DNA of 64,000 bases from Putridiphycobacter sp965230195 (GTDB lineage: Bacteria; Bacteroidota; Bacteroidia; Flavobacteriales_D; Crocinitomicaceae). Below the pieces are notes generated by a model that saw nothing but the letters and a program-made list of their open reading frames with translations, did no database searches and was not told where the DNA came from. The DNA lies in contig OZ245997.1 in assembly GCA_965230195.1 (NCBI GenBank), positions 5,518,001 through 5,582,000 of the forward strand, written 5' to 3'. Of this stretch, positions 34,318 through 43,488 are shown one piece after another (position 1 is the first letter of the stretch; each line of letters opens with the position of its first letter). Both the position numbers and the translations under genes were made by a program.

Positions 34318-35133
34318 ATGGTAAAAAAATTAGGCTTAACAATCTTTATCCTCCTTAGTATTTCAAATATTTCTTTTTCACAGGTTATTCTTCCTGATTC
34401 CATTACCTCAACAGTTGGTAAATTTGGCTTTGGTTGCCCGTGTGAAGTTGAAAACCTCAACTTAGGTATAACAACCGGGACTACTGAAAGCACCAATTTT
34501 CCATTTGAAACCTCCAGTTCATTTTCAAGTAATGATATTGGCCATATCAGCAGCCTGGGAAATGACACCCTGACACTGAGTTTTCACTATAACAGTGGAT
34601 ATGACATTACAAAACTTATCGTTTGGAATGCCTATTTTACAAGTGAACTGAATCATTCTATTGACAGCATTACTTTAAGGTTTTTCAATAATCTTGGTCA
34701 TCAAATCACCAGTATAAATACCACTATTCCTATTGCAGATGACTCAGATGAATCGGGTTATGCGTTTAATCTTGCTTCACCAGTAATTGGCGTTTCAAGA
34801 ATTGAATTGCATGTCAAAACCCTGCATGGAGGCAATGAAATTTCACTTCGAAGAGTTGCTTTCGAAGGTATACCATCAACTTCGTCAGTTTCAGAATCCG
34901 GGTATAATTATCTGAATATTTATCCGAACCCGGCAAAAGATTTAATTTTTATAAAAACTTCAATCTCTGGATCCGTTACCATTTTTAACCAACTCGGACA
35001 GCAAGTTTATAACTCAACAACAATTAACAATGAAGTAACTATACTGGATACTTCACCTTTTGGGAAGGGGTTATATTTTATTCACCTGGATACACCAACA
35101 GGTAGACATACCAGGAAACTCGTTATTGAATAA
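34318..35133 (+). CDS. Secreted protein with T9SS sorting tail, unknown function
   Basis: Starting at the ATG at 34318 gives a clean signal peptide (MVKKLGLTIFILLSISNISFS, cleavage near FSQ). The frame could open 87 bp earlier, but that would place residues ahead of the signal and inside the upstream terminator. The body (~25-190) is all-beta, with CPCEVENLNLG and repeated strand motifs, and the end (NIYPNPAKDLIFI...FGKGLYFIHL...KLVIE) is a type IX sorting domain. No family was recognised. It is monocistronic. Confidence 0.7.
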   Translation: MVKKLGLTIFILLSISNISFSQVILPDSITSTVGKFGFGCPCEVENLNLGITTGTTESTNFPFETSSSFSSNDIGHISSLGNDTLTLSFHYNSGYDITKLIVWNAYFTSELNHSIDSITLRFFNNLGHQITSINTTIPIADDSDESGYAFNLASPVIGVSRIELHVKTLHGGNEISLRRVAFEGIPSTSSVSESGYNYLNIYPNPAKDLIFIKTSISGSVTIFNQLGQQVYNSTTINNEVTILDTSPFGKGLYFIHLDTPTGRHTRKLVIE

Positions 35134-35244
35134 GATAACAGGGCAAGAAAAACTTCAAGGCAATTAATCTTTGTTAAACTATAATTTTTTTAAGAGTTGC
35201 AAATTGCAAGCAAATTTCTTGTATTTTTAGACAAAAAATAAAGC

Positions 35245-36294
35245 ATGTACGTAAAAAGAAGATTCCCCTTTAAGAGTGTATTAATATGGACCAGGCGGGA
35301 AATCATTTTCTTCCTCATTTTTGCAACCGTAGTCACCTGTTTATATGAATTACTCAATATTAAATGGCTGCAGGTTCCGTTAACCCCAGTTGGATTAATT
35401 GGTACTGCTGTTGCTTTTATGGTTGGGTTCCAAAATAACGCTGCCTATGATAGAATTTGGGAAGCCCGAAAAATATGGGGAGGCATTGTAAATACATCCA
35501 GAACTTTAATCATTACTGTAAAGGACAGTTTTTATATGCACCGTGCTGAAGCCAAAAAAGATGAATCTGAAGTACTTAGAATCGTTACTAACCGTCATAT
35601 TGCCTGGTTAACGGCATTACGTTACGCACTAAGGACTAAAAAGAAATGGGAAGCTTCCTACGAAACCATTCACAAAAAGGAAACATTCAGATATAATATT
35701 CCGGAATATGACAGTGCCCTTGAAGATGAAATCAGACCTTATCTGTCTCCCGAAGAATTTGAAATTGTAATGGCACATAATAATAAACCTAATGCAATTA
35801 TCAGTTTACAATCGAAACATCTCAGACAATTAACCGACGAGAAAAAACTATGGGACTTCTCATTATTGAACATGCAACAAATGCTTCAGGAATTAACAGC
35901 CCTTCAAGGAAAAGCTGAACGAATTAAGAACTTCCCTTACCCTAAACAGTATGGCAGTATTGGCTACCATTTTGTTCATATTTTTATGTGGTTATTACCT
36001 ATGGCTATCATCCCTGCCTTTGCAAAAATGGGGCTGACAATTGCTGAAACTAACCCTATTATCGGTCAATATTTTGTATGGTTTAATATTCCTTTTACGG
36101 TTATTGTCATTTGGGTATTTAACACCATGTTGCGTATTGGTCTGGCCGGTGAAAATCCATTCGAAGGCTCACCTAATGATGTACCTATCTCTAATATTGC
36201 CAGAGGTATAACCCGCGATATATTACAAATTATTGAGGAAGATCCAAAAAACATTCCGGATGCCTTTGAGAATTTGAATGATATTGAGATGTAG
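35245..36294 (+). CDS. Bestrophin-family anion channel (UPF0187)
   Basis: The protein starts in the usual bestrophin way (VKRRFPFKSVLIWTRREI), then has a first membrane helix, the conserved GTAVAFMVGFQNNAAYDRIWEARKIWGGI segment that lines the pore, a long soluble helical part (~110-240), and two more helices (IFMWLLPMAIIPAFAKM; WFNIPFTVIVIWVFNTMLRIG). It finishes with the NPFEG-like belt NPFEGSPNDVP. Prokaryotic members form pentameric ion channels in the inner membrane. Its TAG stop (36292-36294) lies inside an inverted copy of the dispersed hairpin repeat. Confidence 0.9.
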   Translation: MYVKRRFPFKSVLIWTRREIIFFLIFATVVTCLYELLNIKWLQVPLTPVGLIGTAVAFMVGFQNNAAYDRIWEARKIWGGIVNTSRTLIITVKDSFYMHRAEAKKDESEVLRIVTNRHIAWLTALRYALRTKKKWEASYETIHKKETFRYNIPEYDSALEDEIRPYLSPEEFEIVMAHNNKPNAIISLQSKHLRQLTDEKKLWDFSLLNMQQMLQELTALQGKAERIKNFPYPKQYGSIGYHFVHIFMWLLPMAIIPAFAKMGLTIAETNPIIGQYFVWFNIPFTVIVIWVFNTMLRIGLAGENPFEGSPNDVPISNIARGITRDILQIIEEDPKNIPDAFENLNDIEM

Positions 36295-36330
36295 TCTCGG
36301 CTCCGCTCGACTACCCCGGCTTAACCGAGA
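36291..36330. repeat. Inverted copy of the GAGCGGAG...CGA hairpin repeat spanning a stop codon
   Basis: GTAGTC (36291-36296) pairs with GACTAC (36309-36314). Read on the minus strand this is stem-GAG-CGGAGC-CGA-stem, the plan seen at 55-76. An alternative TCTCGG / CCGAGA pairing runs from 36296 to 36330. It may serve as the 3' end for both the bestrophin gene and the leftward toxin-immunity transcript. Confidence 0.5.
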
Positions 36331-36374
36331 TCACTGACAATCACAAAAATTGTTTCGGCTTAATCTAACTGATA

Positions 36375-37202
36375 TTAGTTTCTCCCCAAAAAAGCCTTGA
36401 AATTATTATATCGCTCCTTATGATAGGAAAAGTCTTTCTCCGGAAAAATTTTTGGCAGAACGTAAACGCATTTTTTCATATGATGAAGTACAGCATCAAT
36501 TCTTAATGTTTCTTCGGTAATATCTCTTCCAAGGGGAGATTCTGACATGTTATTACTATATGGATATAAAGTAAGCCATCCTCCTGAGGATATTCTAAAA
36601 TCTCCACAAACATTTTTTATTTCATCAAAGTTCAGATAGAAGTACTGCCATCCACATATCGCCATACTATCCATCATGCTCTGATAATAGGTTTCCAGTG
36701 TAAAATCAGTATTAAAAAGTCTACCTTCATCCAGAAACTTTATTTCAAATAAAGGCGTATTCTCCTTTCTATAAAATATACCATAAGTACCATCCCCACT
36801 ACCATGTCCCGATTTACTGAACCAGTTAGTTTCTTCCTTTAGAAAAACCTCATCATCCGGCATCAGAAAATCGTGTTCGCATGCATTAAATTCATAATAA
36901 GAGTCAGGAGGCATTATTAAAGCATCAATTAACCCATTAATCTTCATCCCTCCATAAATGTACATGTTTTCAAGTGTAAGTTCCCAGTTCATTTCTAATC
37001 CTGAAACCTTATTAAACTCCAAACTACCAGCTTCTATCTCAACATTATATTTCTCCTCAAAATCCTCCTGTAGCATCTCTCTTAAAAAGAGATCACTATC
37101 ACCAGTAATTTCTCCCTTCACTTCTTTTACATTGTCGCTATAAAGAAAGAAATCTGCCTTTTTCTCTACACCTTCAATAAACTGAAAAATATCTGCTACC
37201 AT
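36375..37202 (-). CDS. Probable immunity protein for the eCIS-linked toxin
   Basis: This 275-aa acidic, soluble protein starts 7 bp after the stop of the 1394-aa toxin on the same strand, which is where polymorphic-toxin immunity genes usually sit. The sequence (start MVADIFQFIEGVEKK; many Asp/Glu and aromatic residues; no signal or membrane helix) matches no family I can name. The role is inferred from position, size and charge, so it could also be a second effector or a chaperone. It is the last gene of the eCIS locus before the rightward bestrophin gene. Confidence 0.5.
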   Translation of the reverse strand: MVADIFQFIEGVEKKADFFLYSDNVKEVKGEITGDSDLFLREMLQEDFEEKYNVEIEAGSLEFNKVSGLEMNWELTLENMYIYGGMKINGLIDALIMPPDSYYEFNACEHDFLMPDDEVFLKEETNWFSKSGHGSGDGTYGIFYRKENTPLFEIKFLDEGRLFNTDFTLETYYQSMMDSMAICGWQYFYLNFDEIKNVCGDFRISSGGWLTLYPYSNNMSESPLGRDITEETLRIDAVLHHMKKCVYVLPKIFPEKDFSYHKERYNNFKAFLGRN

Positions 37203-37209
37203 AGATTAA

Positions 37210-40200
37210 TCAAAATTTAATTTGTTTATTTTTAGATAATTCCCTTACCCTTGAAAACATAACTGAGTTAGCCCTTGTACCACCACTAATTTCATCCTTA
37301 TTAATATGTTTTCGATAAAGTAGAGCGAACCCTGTAAAACCATCAAATCTATTATTGTTCGCCTTATTCTTCAAATATATAATAACTTCTTTTACAAACT
37401 TTTCAGAAATGCCTTTTTTTACCAGATTTCTAATTAAAACAGTTTCTCCCAACTCATTCACATTAACAGTATTAGGCTCAGGTCGACTTTGTTCAAAAAG
37501 TATTTTTTGAACAGGTACTTTTGAACCATTTGCATCATGCTTTCCATTCTTCATTAAATGTCCCCATTCTACCTCCAAAGTTTGAGGGAAAGCACCAATT
37601 TCATTTAATTCTCCTTTATGATATTTTTTCACTGTCGCTTTGTAAAATAATATCTTATGCTTTTCTCGAAGTTCTCTTCTGGCATGATTCTCAATTTTTT
37701 GGTCCATTTCTCTATTCATTCTATTAGAGATTGGCTTTAAATTCCATTTTTTATTCGGACCATGAAGTCCATCATTTAACATATGTCCCCTGATATATGC
37801 AACTCCTCCTAATTGGTCATTCAAGTCTAAGGCATACTTCCAACCTCTTGGCACAGTACTGCCTGGGCTGGCGCCTTTAAACTCTCCTTGTAAATACGTT
37901 AATGGTGCTGCCTCAACATAATCACCAGCAGCACCTGAATCTTGCCATTTTGTTACTGTTTTTACCTTTGTTTTTTCACCTTCACTAAATGAAGCACGAG
38001 ATAAAATTTGTGTCAACCCTTTTACCTTACGTTTTCGAACACCTACCAGTTTCTTAAGCTTATTGGCAGCAGTCTTATCAGCACCATCAACATCTTTCTT
38101 TGAGGAATTTTCTTCCTTCTCAATTAGTTCAATCTTTGATACAATAGGTTTAACATTTTCTCTATAGTAAGTTTTAGCTTCCTCAAGAACTAAAACATTA
38201 TCCATATCCGAATTTTCCTTACTAATTGCTATTTCACTATCAATCTGAACCTCAATTGGCTTTGGATTACTAGCTAACATAATGATCTTAGGCTCCCTTT
38301 TATTTTTTGGGTAAACTCTGTGTCTGCTACCATCTGCTGCAGTAAAACTAATGGTTCCCATGAATGTATCATAAAGATAATCCCTTGCATCAAGTAACTT
38401 CTCCTTCCCTTTTTTAGCTAACTTATCAACCCCTAGTTTTTTCAAAAACTTCTTGGCCATTTTTTTGATTTTCTTCCAGAGTTTTTTGATGGCTTTGGCT
38501 ACTCTTTTTCGTATTTTACGAATGATTCGGGTGACTTTACTGGCCAGACCACCTAATCCCAGAAGGGCTGCAAGGAATCCTATGACTACCGGTACTGCTT
38601 TAGCTAATGCATTTTCCACTGCGGTAGCAACCTTTGTGGCATTTCCGGAAACGACTGCTTTTACACCATCCATAAAGGCTTGTACCAATTCCATGATCTG
38701 GGCAGCACGCTCAATAAAAAACTTGACGACACTGATAATAGCCATCACTACTTTTACAAATGCCCCAACTGGATTTAGTAAGCCAAGTAACCATTTAACA
38801 CCGGCCTCAATCACCTGGGTAATTACCATACTTTTAATGGCCCCCAACACCGTTTCTTTCAGATCCATAAATTGATCCTTCATGTGCTCCCATAAACCTT
38901 GAATACCTTCATTTTTAAGGATAGTCACAAATTTAAATCCGGTTTCCAGGGCTTTCATTACCGGTTCACCGATTACCTTGATACCAATATTTCTGATCAC
39001 TCCCCAGGTAAAACCTAAAATTTGAGTACTGAGTGAGAAAATTCCCTTCAGACTGAAAATATTTTCCGGGAAAGTAATACTCATACCACTTAATGTCCCA
39101 GTCAACCAGCCAAATAATCCGGCTTGCAGGTGCTTTAACATATTTTTGGAGAAGTTTTTAAAGCCATTTCCAAGTCCGGTAAACAGGGCATCAGCAAAAC
39201 CGAAAGGATCAGCTATAATAGCGCCTACTACCTCAACAATTCCAGCCAACAGATTAGTCAGTACATTTTTGACTTTAATAATGATTTCAACAATGGCCAT
39301 AATGGCACCCATTACCATATTAATTAATCCACTGTTAGCCGCTTTTATCTCTTCAATTCTGGCATCAACTTCTTCAAGTTTCTCCTGGTATTTTTGAGCA
39401 AGGCTATCAATCAATTCATCTTGTTTAGCATTAACATCTGATTCCAGGCTATCAAACTGATCTTGAATTTTAAGTGCAGATTCCTTTCCTATTTTCCTTA
39501 GTTCCGGTGATAATCCTTTTACATAGGTATTGATTTTATCTTTTCCGGCTTTAATTTCATTTTTAGCAGCATTCAGTTGTTTTGCCACATGATTGGCTAT
39601 GTTTTCAATCACCACATCCATTAATTTAATGTAGTGGTTTCGGCCATCTTCAAACACTTTATTAACGTCATCCGGCAATCCAACTATACCATCCCAAATG
39701 GCTCCGCCAACAGCAGCAAACCAGCCACCAACTGAGCCAAACCAGCCATCACTATTTTCCTTTTTTCGCTTTTCGAATAGTTCAGCTTTATATTTAATGA
39801 TACCGTATTCAACAAATGATTCAAACTTATTTTTAGCGATCTCAGATCCTTTTTCAAATCTGTAAGCAACGGTTTCATCCAATTTGTCCAGTATGCCATT
39901 GACCTTTGTTTGGGTCTCAACAAAGTAACCATTGATTTTATCAGCAACAGCCTGATGAGCAGCTGTAGTTTGACTTGAATTCTCTTTCTGCTCGCCCAGT
40001 ACTTTACCTAAACCAGCCGTTCGTCCCGCATGCATACCATCCACCTGAATTTTAGCAGAGGCATCAGCTTCCTGTCTGGCCTGGCCTAATTTTGCATTTT
40101 CATCAGTTCTAAAATTCTGAACAGAATCTTTACTACTGGCCTTAGCAGATTCTTTTTGATTTAAAGTATCAATAAACTTTGGCTCTTTTGAATTAGCCAG

Positions 40201-41394
40201 CATATCATCAGTAATACCTTCTTTTTGAAGCGTATTATCCATATTTGCAGTTTCATCCTGTACCGGACCTTCCACCTCAGCTGCACCTCTTTTTGGAGGC
40301 ATTGCATTTCCGGCTAATGGTGCTTTTGGTTTAACTCCAAATTTTGGTTTTGGCTTAGCTCCAACCGTTCTTGCTTTAACTGCTTTGGCATTTGGCTTTG
40401 CATTTGTACTTTGATTGATTCCTTCGGTAGCCTCATTCTTTTTCGCACTAATTTCGGCAGTTGCTGAAGCATTGACCTCATTAATATTATTATGGTTTTC
40501 AAAATCATCTGCCTCTTCCATATCTTTTGGCAGTTCCATTTGTTCAATTTTCTTTTTGAGCAATGCTTTAAATTTTGAAGCGCTGATTGTTTCCGCTTCC
40601 GCTTCTTCCATTACTTCTACCTGCCCTGTTTGAGCAGTTCCCATTTTTTCATCTTTTGCCAACGGAGCAGAAGATTGCGCCTTTTGAGATGCCTTATCAG
40701 ATGATTCATGTACGGATTGAGTTTTGGCAATTGTCTCAACATTTGTAGTTAAAGCTTGAAAATTTGGGTCCTCCTGAGCACTTCTCGGTGTGGTTTGAAT
40801 CACCTCTACAGATTTATCATTACTTCCGGGCTCCAATTTTTCCCCGGATTCTTTTTTCTTACCATCTTTTAGCTGTTTACCCTTTGCTTCTGTTTTAGGA
40901 GCAGCAACGTTTACCTTTTGATCAGGTGTACTTTCCGAAAATTCAGGTTTTGAGCCACCGGTTGTACTCACAAACGAATTCTTTTTTCCGGAAACGGTCT
41001 GATTTTGATTAAGTACTCTGGCTTCATTATGATTTTTTGGCAAATACACCCCTTGCTGTAAGCTCAAATAATCACCTAATTCAGGTGCATTTAAAGCCAT
41101 TTTATAATCATTTTCTCTCTGATTTGTTTCATCATGACCAAGACTCCCTGTTGTATAATAACTTTCTTTAAGGTTCTGATACATCTGCTCAGCAACCAGG
41201 TTAGAAGCCTCATGCACAGCAGGAATACTACTCTGTTCAGCTTGAAATTTATTATCATTCCCAGACTTCTTCCGGGTTTGATTTTGAATTATTTTTTGTC
41301 CTGATATCGGCTTTGGTTTTAAAGCCGATCGCTGTCCTGTTTGGTTTGGTTTAGGGTGTATCTTAGCTTCCATAGATGAATTATTTATGGTCAT
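37210..41394 (-). CDS. eCIS-associated polymorphic toxin with C-terminal DNA/RNA non-specific nuclease-like domain
   Basis: At 1394 aa this looks like the cargo of the injection system. Residues ~1-500 are disordered and Lys/Gln/Ser/Ala-rich. A helical part follows, then ~690-990 is strongly hydrophobic and amphipathic (INMVMGAIMAIVEIII; VIGFLAALLGLGGLASKV) with a Lys/Arg-rich close (IRKIRKRVAKAIKKLWKKIK), a pattern typical of large eCIS-linked toxins and possibly used for membrane passage. The C-terminus holds a beta-beta-alpha-metal nuclease-like motif: RGHMLNDGLHGPNKKWNL near 1202-1219, with candidate catalytic His1204 and metal-binding Asn. The gene lies 47 bp after the AAA+ ATPase gene and 7 bp before the probable immunity gene. 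Nuclease activity is inferred. Confidence 0.75.
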   Translation of the reverse strand: MTINNSSMEAKIHPKPNQTGQRSALKPKPISGQKIIQNQTRKKSGNDNKFQAEQSSIPAVHEASNLVAEQMYQNLKESYYTTGSLGHDETNQRENDYKMALNAPELGDYLSLQQGVYLPKNHNEARVLNQNQTVSGKKNSFVSTTGGSKPEFSESTPDQKVNVAAPKTEAKGKQLKDGKKKESGEKLEPGSNDKSVEVIQTTPRSAQEDPNFQALTTNVETIAKTQSVHESSDKASQKAQSSAPLAKDEKMGTAQTGQVEVMEEAEAETISASKFKALLKKKIEQMELPKDMEEADDFENHNNINEVNASATAEISAKKNEATEGINQSTNAKPNAKAVKARTVGAKPKPKFGVKPKAPLAGNAMPPKRGAAEVEGPVQDETANMDNTLQKEGITDDMLANSKEPKFIDTLNQKESAKASSKDSVQNFRTDENAKLGQARQEADASAKIQVDGMHAGRTAGLGKVLGEQKENSSQTTAAHQAVADKINGYFVETQTKVNGILDKLDETVAYRFEKGSEIAKNKFESFVEYGIIKYKAELFEKRKKENSDGWFGSVGGWFAAVGGAIWDGIVGLPDDVNKVFEDGRNHYIKLMDVVIENIANHVAKQLNAAKNEIKAGKDKINTYVKGLSPELRKIGKESALKIQDQFDSLESDVNAKQDELIDSLAQKYQEKLEEVDARIEEIKAANSGLINMVMGAIMAIVEIIIKVKNVLTNLLAGIVEVVGAIIADPFGFADALFTGLGNGFKNFSKNMLKHLQAGLFGWLTGTLSGMSITFPENIFSLKGIFSLSTQILGFTWGVIRNIGIKVIGEPVMKALETGFKFVTILKNEGIQGLWEHMKDQFMDLKETVLGAIKSMVITQVIEAGVKWLLGLLNPVGAFVKVVMAIISVVKFFIERAAQIMELVQAFMDGVKAVVSGNATKVATAVENALAKAVPVVIGFLAALLGLGGLASKVTRIIRKIRKRVAKAIKKLWKKIKKMAKKFLKKLGVDKLAKKGKEKLLDARDYLYDTFMGTISFTAADGSRHRVYPKNKREPKIIMLASNPKPIEVQIDSEIAISKENSDMDNVLVLEEAKTYYRENVKPIVSKIELIEKEENSSKKDVDGADKTAANKLKKLVGVRKRKVKGLTQILSRASFSEGEKTKVKTVTKWQDSGAAGDYVEAAPLTYLQGEFKGASPGSTVPRGWKYALDLNDQLGGVAYIRGHMLNDGLHGPNKKWNLKPISNRMNREMDQKIENHARRELREKHKILFYKATVKKYHKGELNEIGAFPQTLEVEWGHLMKNGKHDANGSKVPVQKILFEQSRPEPNTVNVNELGETVLIRNLVKKGISEKFVKEVIIYLKNKANNNRFDGFTGFALLYRKHINKDEISGGTRANSVMFSRVRELSKNKQIKF

Positions 41395-41441
41395 ACCTTC
41401 CCGGATTCAAGCAATCCGGTACTCATTTTTAGTTATTTATA

Positions 41442-42749
41442 CTATACTTTATCTTCCTTGTCGTATTCTTTTTTAATGCAACGACTTAATGTTTCGGCGT
41501 TGACGGTGAAAGTCGGATCGCCTGACGAAATAGCTTTGAGGCTAATGTCCTGAATAATGTTCATGATATTTGCGCCGGTAAGCTCATAGTGATTAGCAAT
41601 TTTCTTAATGTCTATTGATTCCATATTTAGCTGACTTGGCAAATTGTGCTGCCAAATCCGAAGCCTTTCAGCATATTTCGGATTATTAAATTTGATACTG
41701 GTGTGAAAACGGCGCATGAAGGCCTTATCCATATTGTTTTTAAAATTGGAGGCTAATATGACTAACCCGGAAAATGTTTCAATACGTTGTAGCAAATAAG
41801 ATACCTCCTGATTAGCATATTTATCATGGGCATCTCTGACACTTGTTCTTTTACCAAAAATAGCATCCGCTTCGTCAAAAAAGAGAATCCAGTTTTTGTC
41901 CTCAGCACGGTTAAACAAATTAGAAAGGTGTTTTTCAGTTTCACCAATGTATTTCGACACTAACATTGATACATCTACCCTAAAAACAGGTCTTCCGATA
42001 TACCTACCAAGTAAACTGGCTGCTAACGTTTTTCCTGTTCCTGAATCTCCGTAAAACAGCACACGGTATCCTGGCTTAATGCTATTTTCCATTTTCCACT
42101 GTTTCATCAGAATTTCATTACTTTCATACCAATTCTGAATACTCCGGATTTCATCTAATGTCTCTTTTGGTAAAATAAGGTCATCCCACTCGCGCTTAGT
42201 ACGCAGTTGCTGAGCAGGAAAGTCCTTACTCATTTTGGGGAGTTCTATTTTTCCGAGTACCAAAAGTCTGTAAGCCTCTTCATAAACACCAACTTTTCCA
42301 CTTAATGGAACATGTTCCTGGGTTGGTGGGCCTAAATATAAAACCTGATTTTTCGAAAAAAAATGTGACTCCTCGAAGCAGTCTGCAATTTTATTTCGGC
42401 CTTCAAGTTTTCGCCCACCAACAATATATTGAATCGTTTCACCTGTAGGATACAATAACTGCCCGTTACTACCAGGTTGACACAGGGCCAATAACTGCAA
42501 ATCACCATGCTGACCCACAAGATTTTTTAATAACAGGGGTTCTAGCCTGGGTAACAGGGCCATTAAAAGTACTATGACTTCCTCATGTTTTAGCTCGTTG
42601 ACAAGAATGTATTCTCCAAGCGGGCATTTTCTGAAATCATAAGTTGTAAAAGGGGGCGCATCTTCAAAGTCAGCACCAGGATTCATCATTCTCCAATTAA
42701 TAACCTCAGTCAGGTGATTGATTAATTCCTCCGTTTTTTTTAATGTCAT
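41442..42749 (-). CDS. eCIS AAA+ ATPase (Afp15/Pvc15-like)
   Basis: The 435-aa protein has a ~200-residue N-terminal adaptor and one AAA+ module: Walker A GDSGTGKT (near 233-241), Walker B ILFFDEADAIFG (near 287-297), sensor-1 ILASNFKNN and the arginine-finger-like MRRFHTSIKF. A classic AAA+ ATPase next to contractile-tail baseplate genes, with no ClpV-type disaggregase, is a hallmark of extracellular contractile injection systems and separates them from type VI secretion. In those systems it is needed for assembly or for cargo loading. It is followed by the toxin gene, and preceded by a 138-aa unknown gene across a 322-bp gap. Confidence 0.88.
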   Translation of the reverse strand: MTLKKTEELINHLTEVINWRMMNPGADFEDAPPFTTYDFRKCPLGEYILVNELKHEEVIVLLMALLPRLEPLLLKNLVGQHGDLQLLALCQPGSNGQLLYPTGETIQYIVGGRKLEGRNKIADCFEESHFFSKNQVLYLGPPTQEHVPLSGKVGVYEEAYRLLVLGKIELPKMSKDFPAQQLRTKREWDDLILPKETLDEIRSIQNWYESNEILMKQWKMENSIKPGYRVLFYGDSGTGKTLAASLLGRYIGRPVFRVDVSMLVSKYIGETEKHLSNLFNRAEDKNWILFFDEADAIFGKRTSVRDAHDKYANQEVSYLLQRIETFSGLVILASNFKNNMDKAFMRRFHTSIKFNNPKYAERLRIWQHNLPSQLNMESIDIKKIANHYELTGANIMNIIQDISLKAISSGDPTFTVNAETLSRCIKKEYDKEDKV

Positions 42750-43071
42750 TATCTAATTTTAGAATTGTATTGGCGTTCTTAAACTGAAATTCAAAATTCG
42801 GATATTTTACTTGATTTCTCACTTTTTTTTCAGACATGAAACGGTCTTTTCAGTTGATTAAAACTCAACACAAAAACACCGAAGCTGTAGCTTTTAAATA
42901 ATAAATTTTTAAAATAAGAGTCCCTCCTTGCTATTTGATTTACATAGCATTACTAATATTTATCGATAATTTTTTTTGCTTGTCAGCAGTTTCAGATTCT
43001 ATTTAGCTTTTCGGTTTTAACAGAGATACAATTCTCTTCAGTTTCATAGTATAACTTACAAGCTTTCCTCA
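42750..43071. other. Intergenic gap upstream of the AAA+ ATPase gene
   Basis: A/T-rich and without a credible frame or clear repeat. It presumably holds the promoter of the ATPase-toxin-immunity unit, but I see no convincing TAnnTTTG element. Its length hints that this unit is transcribed apart from the 138-aa gene. Confidence 0.4.
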
Positions 43072-43488
43072 CTATGCCAATTCAAGCGTAGGCGATTTAA
43101 AAACAACTAAACCATCCTTCACATTTTCTGTGTCAATGAAATGGCTGTTTTCTTTATCAAATTGAATTTTAAACGCAGTTTTATAACTTATAATTTGAAA
43201 CAACGCTCCGTCTCCCGAAACTTCAATTCCCAACTCTCTGTTTAGCACTTCAATTTCATAATCACTAATCAATTCGTTACAGGATAAGAACAGGTCGCAG
43301 GTTCTTTCTGTTGAATCAATTGTAACACTAAATGTTACTTTAAAAATTTCAGCTTCAAATGAGGTTGTTGAAAATTGTTGTTCGATTATCGAAAACGAAT
43401 CTCTCAAATCAATTATGTTATTTATTCTTTTTATCTTAAATACACGTTCCATTGTGGGGAATTCATGCGAAAATGTTTTTAATTTCAT
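43072..43488 (-). CDS. Unknown protein of 138 aa in the eCIS locus
   Basis: The sequence is soluble and mixed alpha/beta, with two cysteines (RTCDLFLSCNEL near residue 65-75) and no signal peptide or membrane helix. No family was recognised. It lies between the non-coding gap and the ATPase gene on the leftward strand. The coding-like composition and normal start support a real gene. A small eCIS accessory role is possible, but nothing in the sequence shows it. Confidence 0.5.
   Translation of the reverse strand: MKLKTFSHEFPTMERVFKIKRINNIIDLRDSFSIIEQQFSTTSFEAEIFKVTFSVTIDSTERTCDLFLSCNELISDYEIEVLNRELGIEVSGDGALFQIISYKTAFKIQFDKENSHFIDTENVKDGLVVFKSPTLELA

Noticed and set aside
38453..40633. Several rightward frames inside the toxin gene (for example 38453-38875, 40415-40633)
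   Set aside because: They are antisense shadows of a long, well-formed leftward gene and show no motif of their own.
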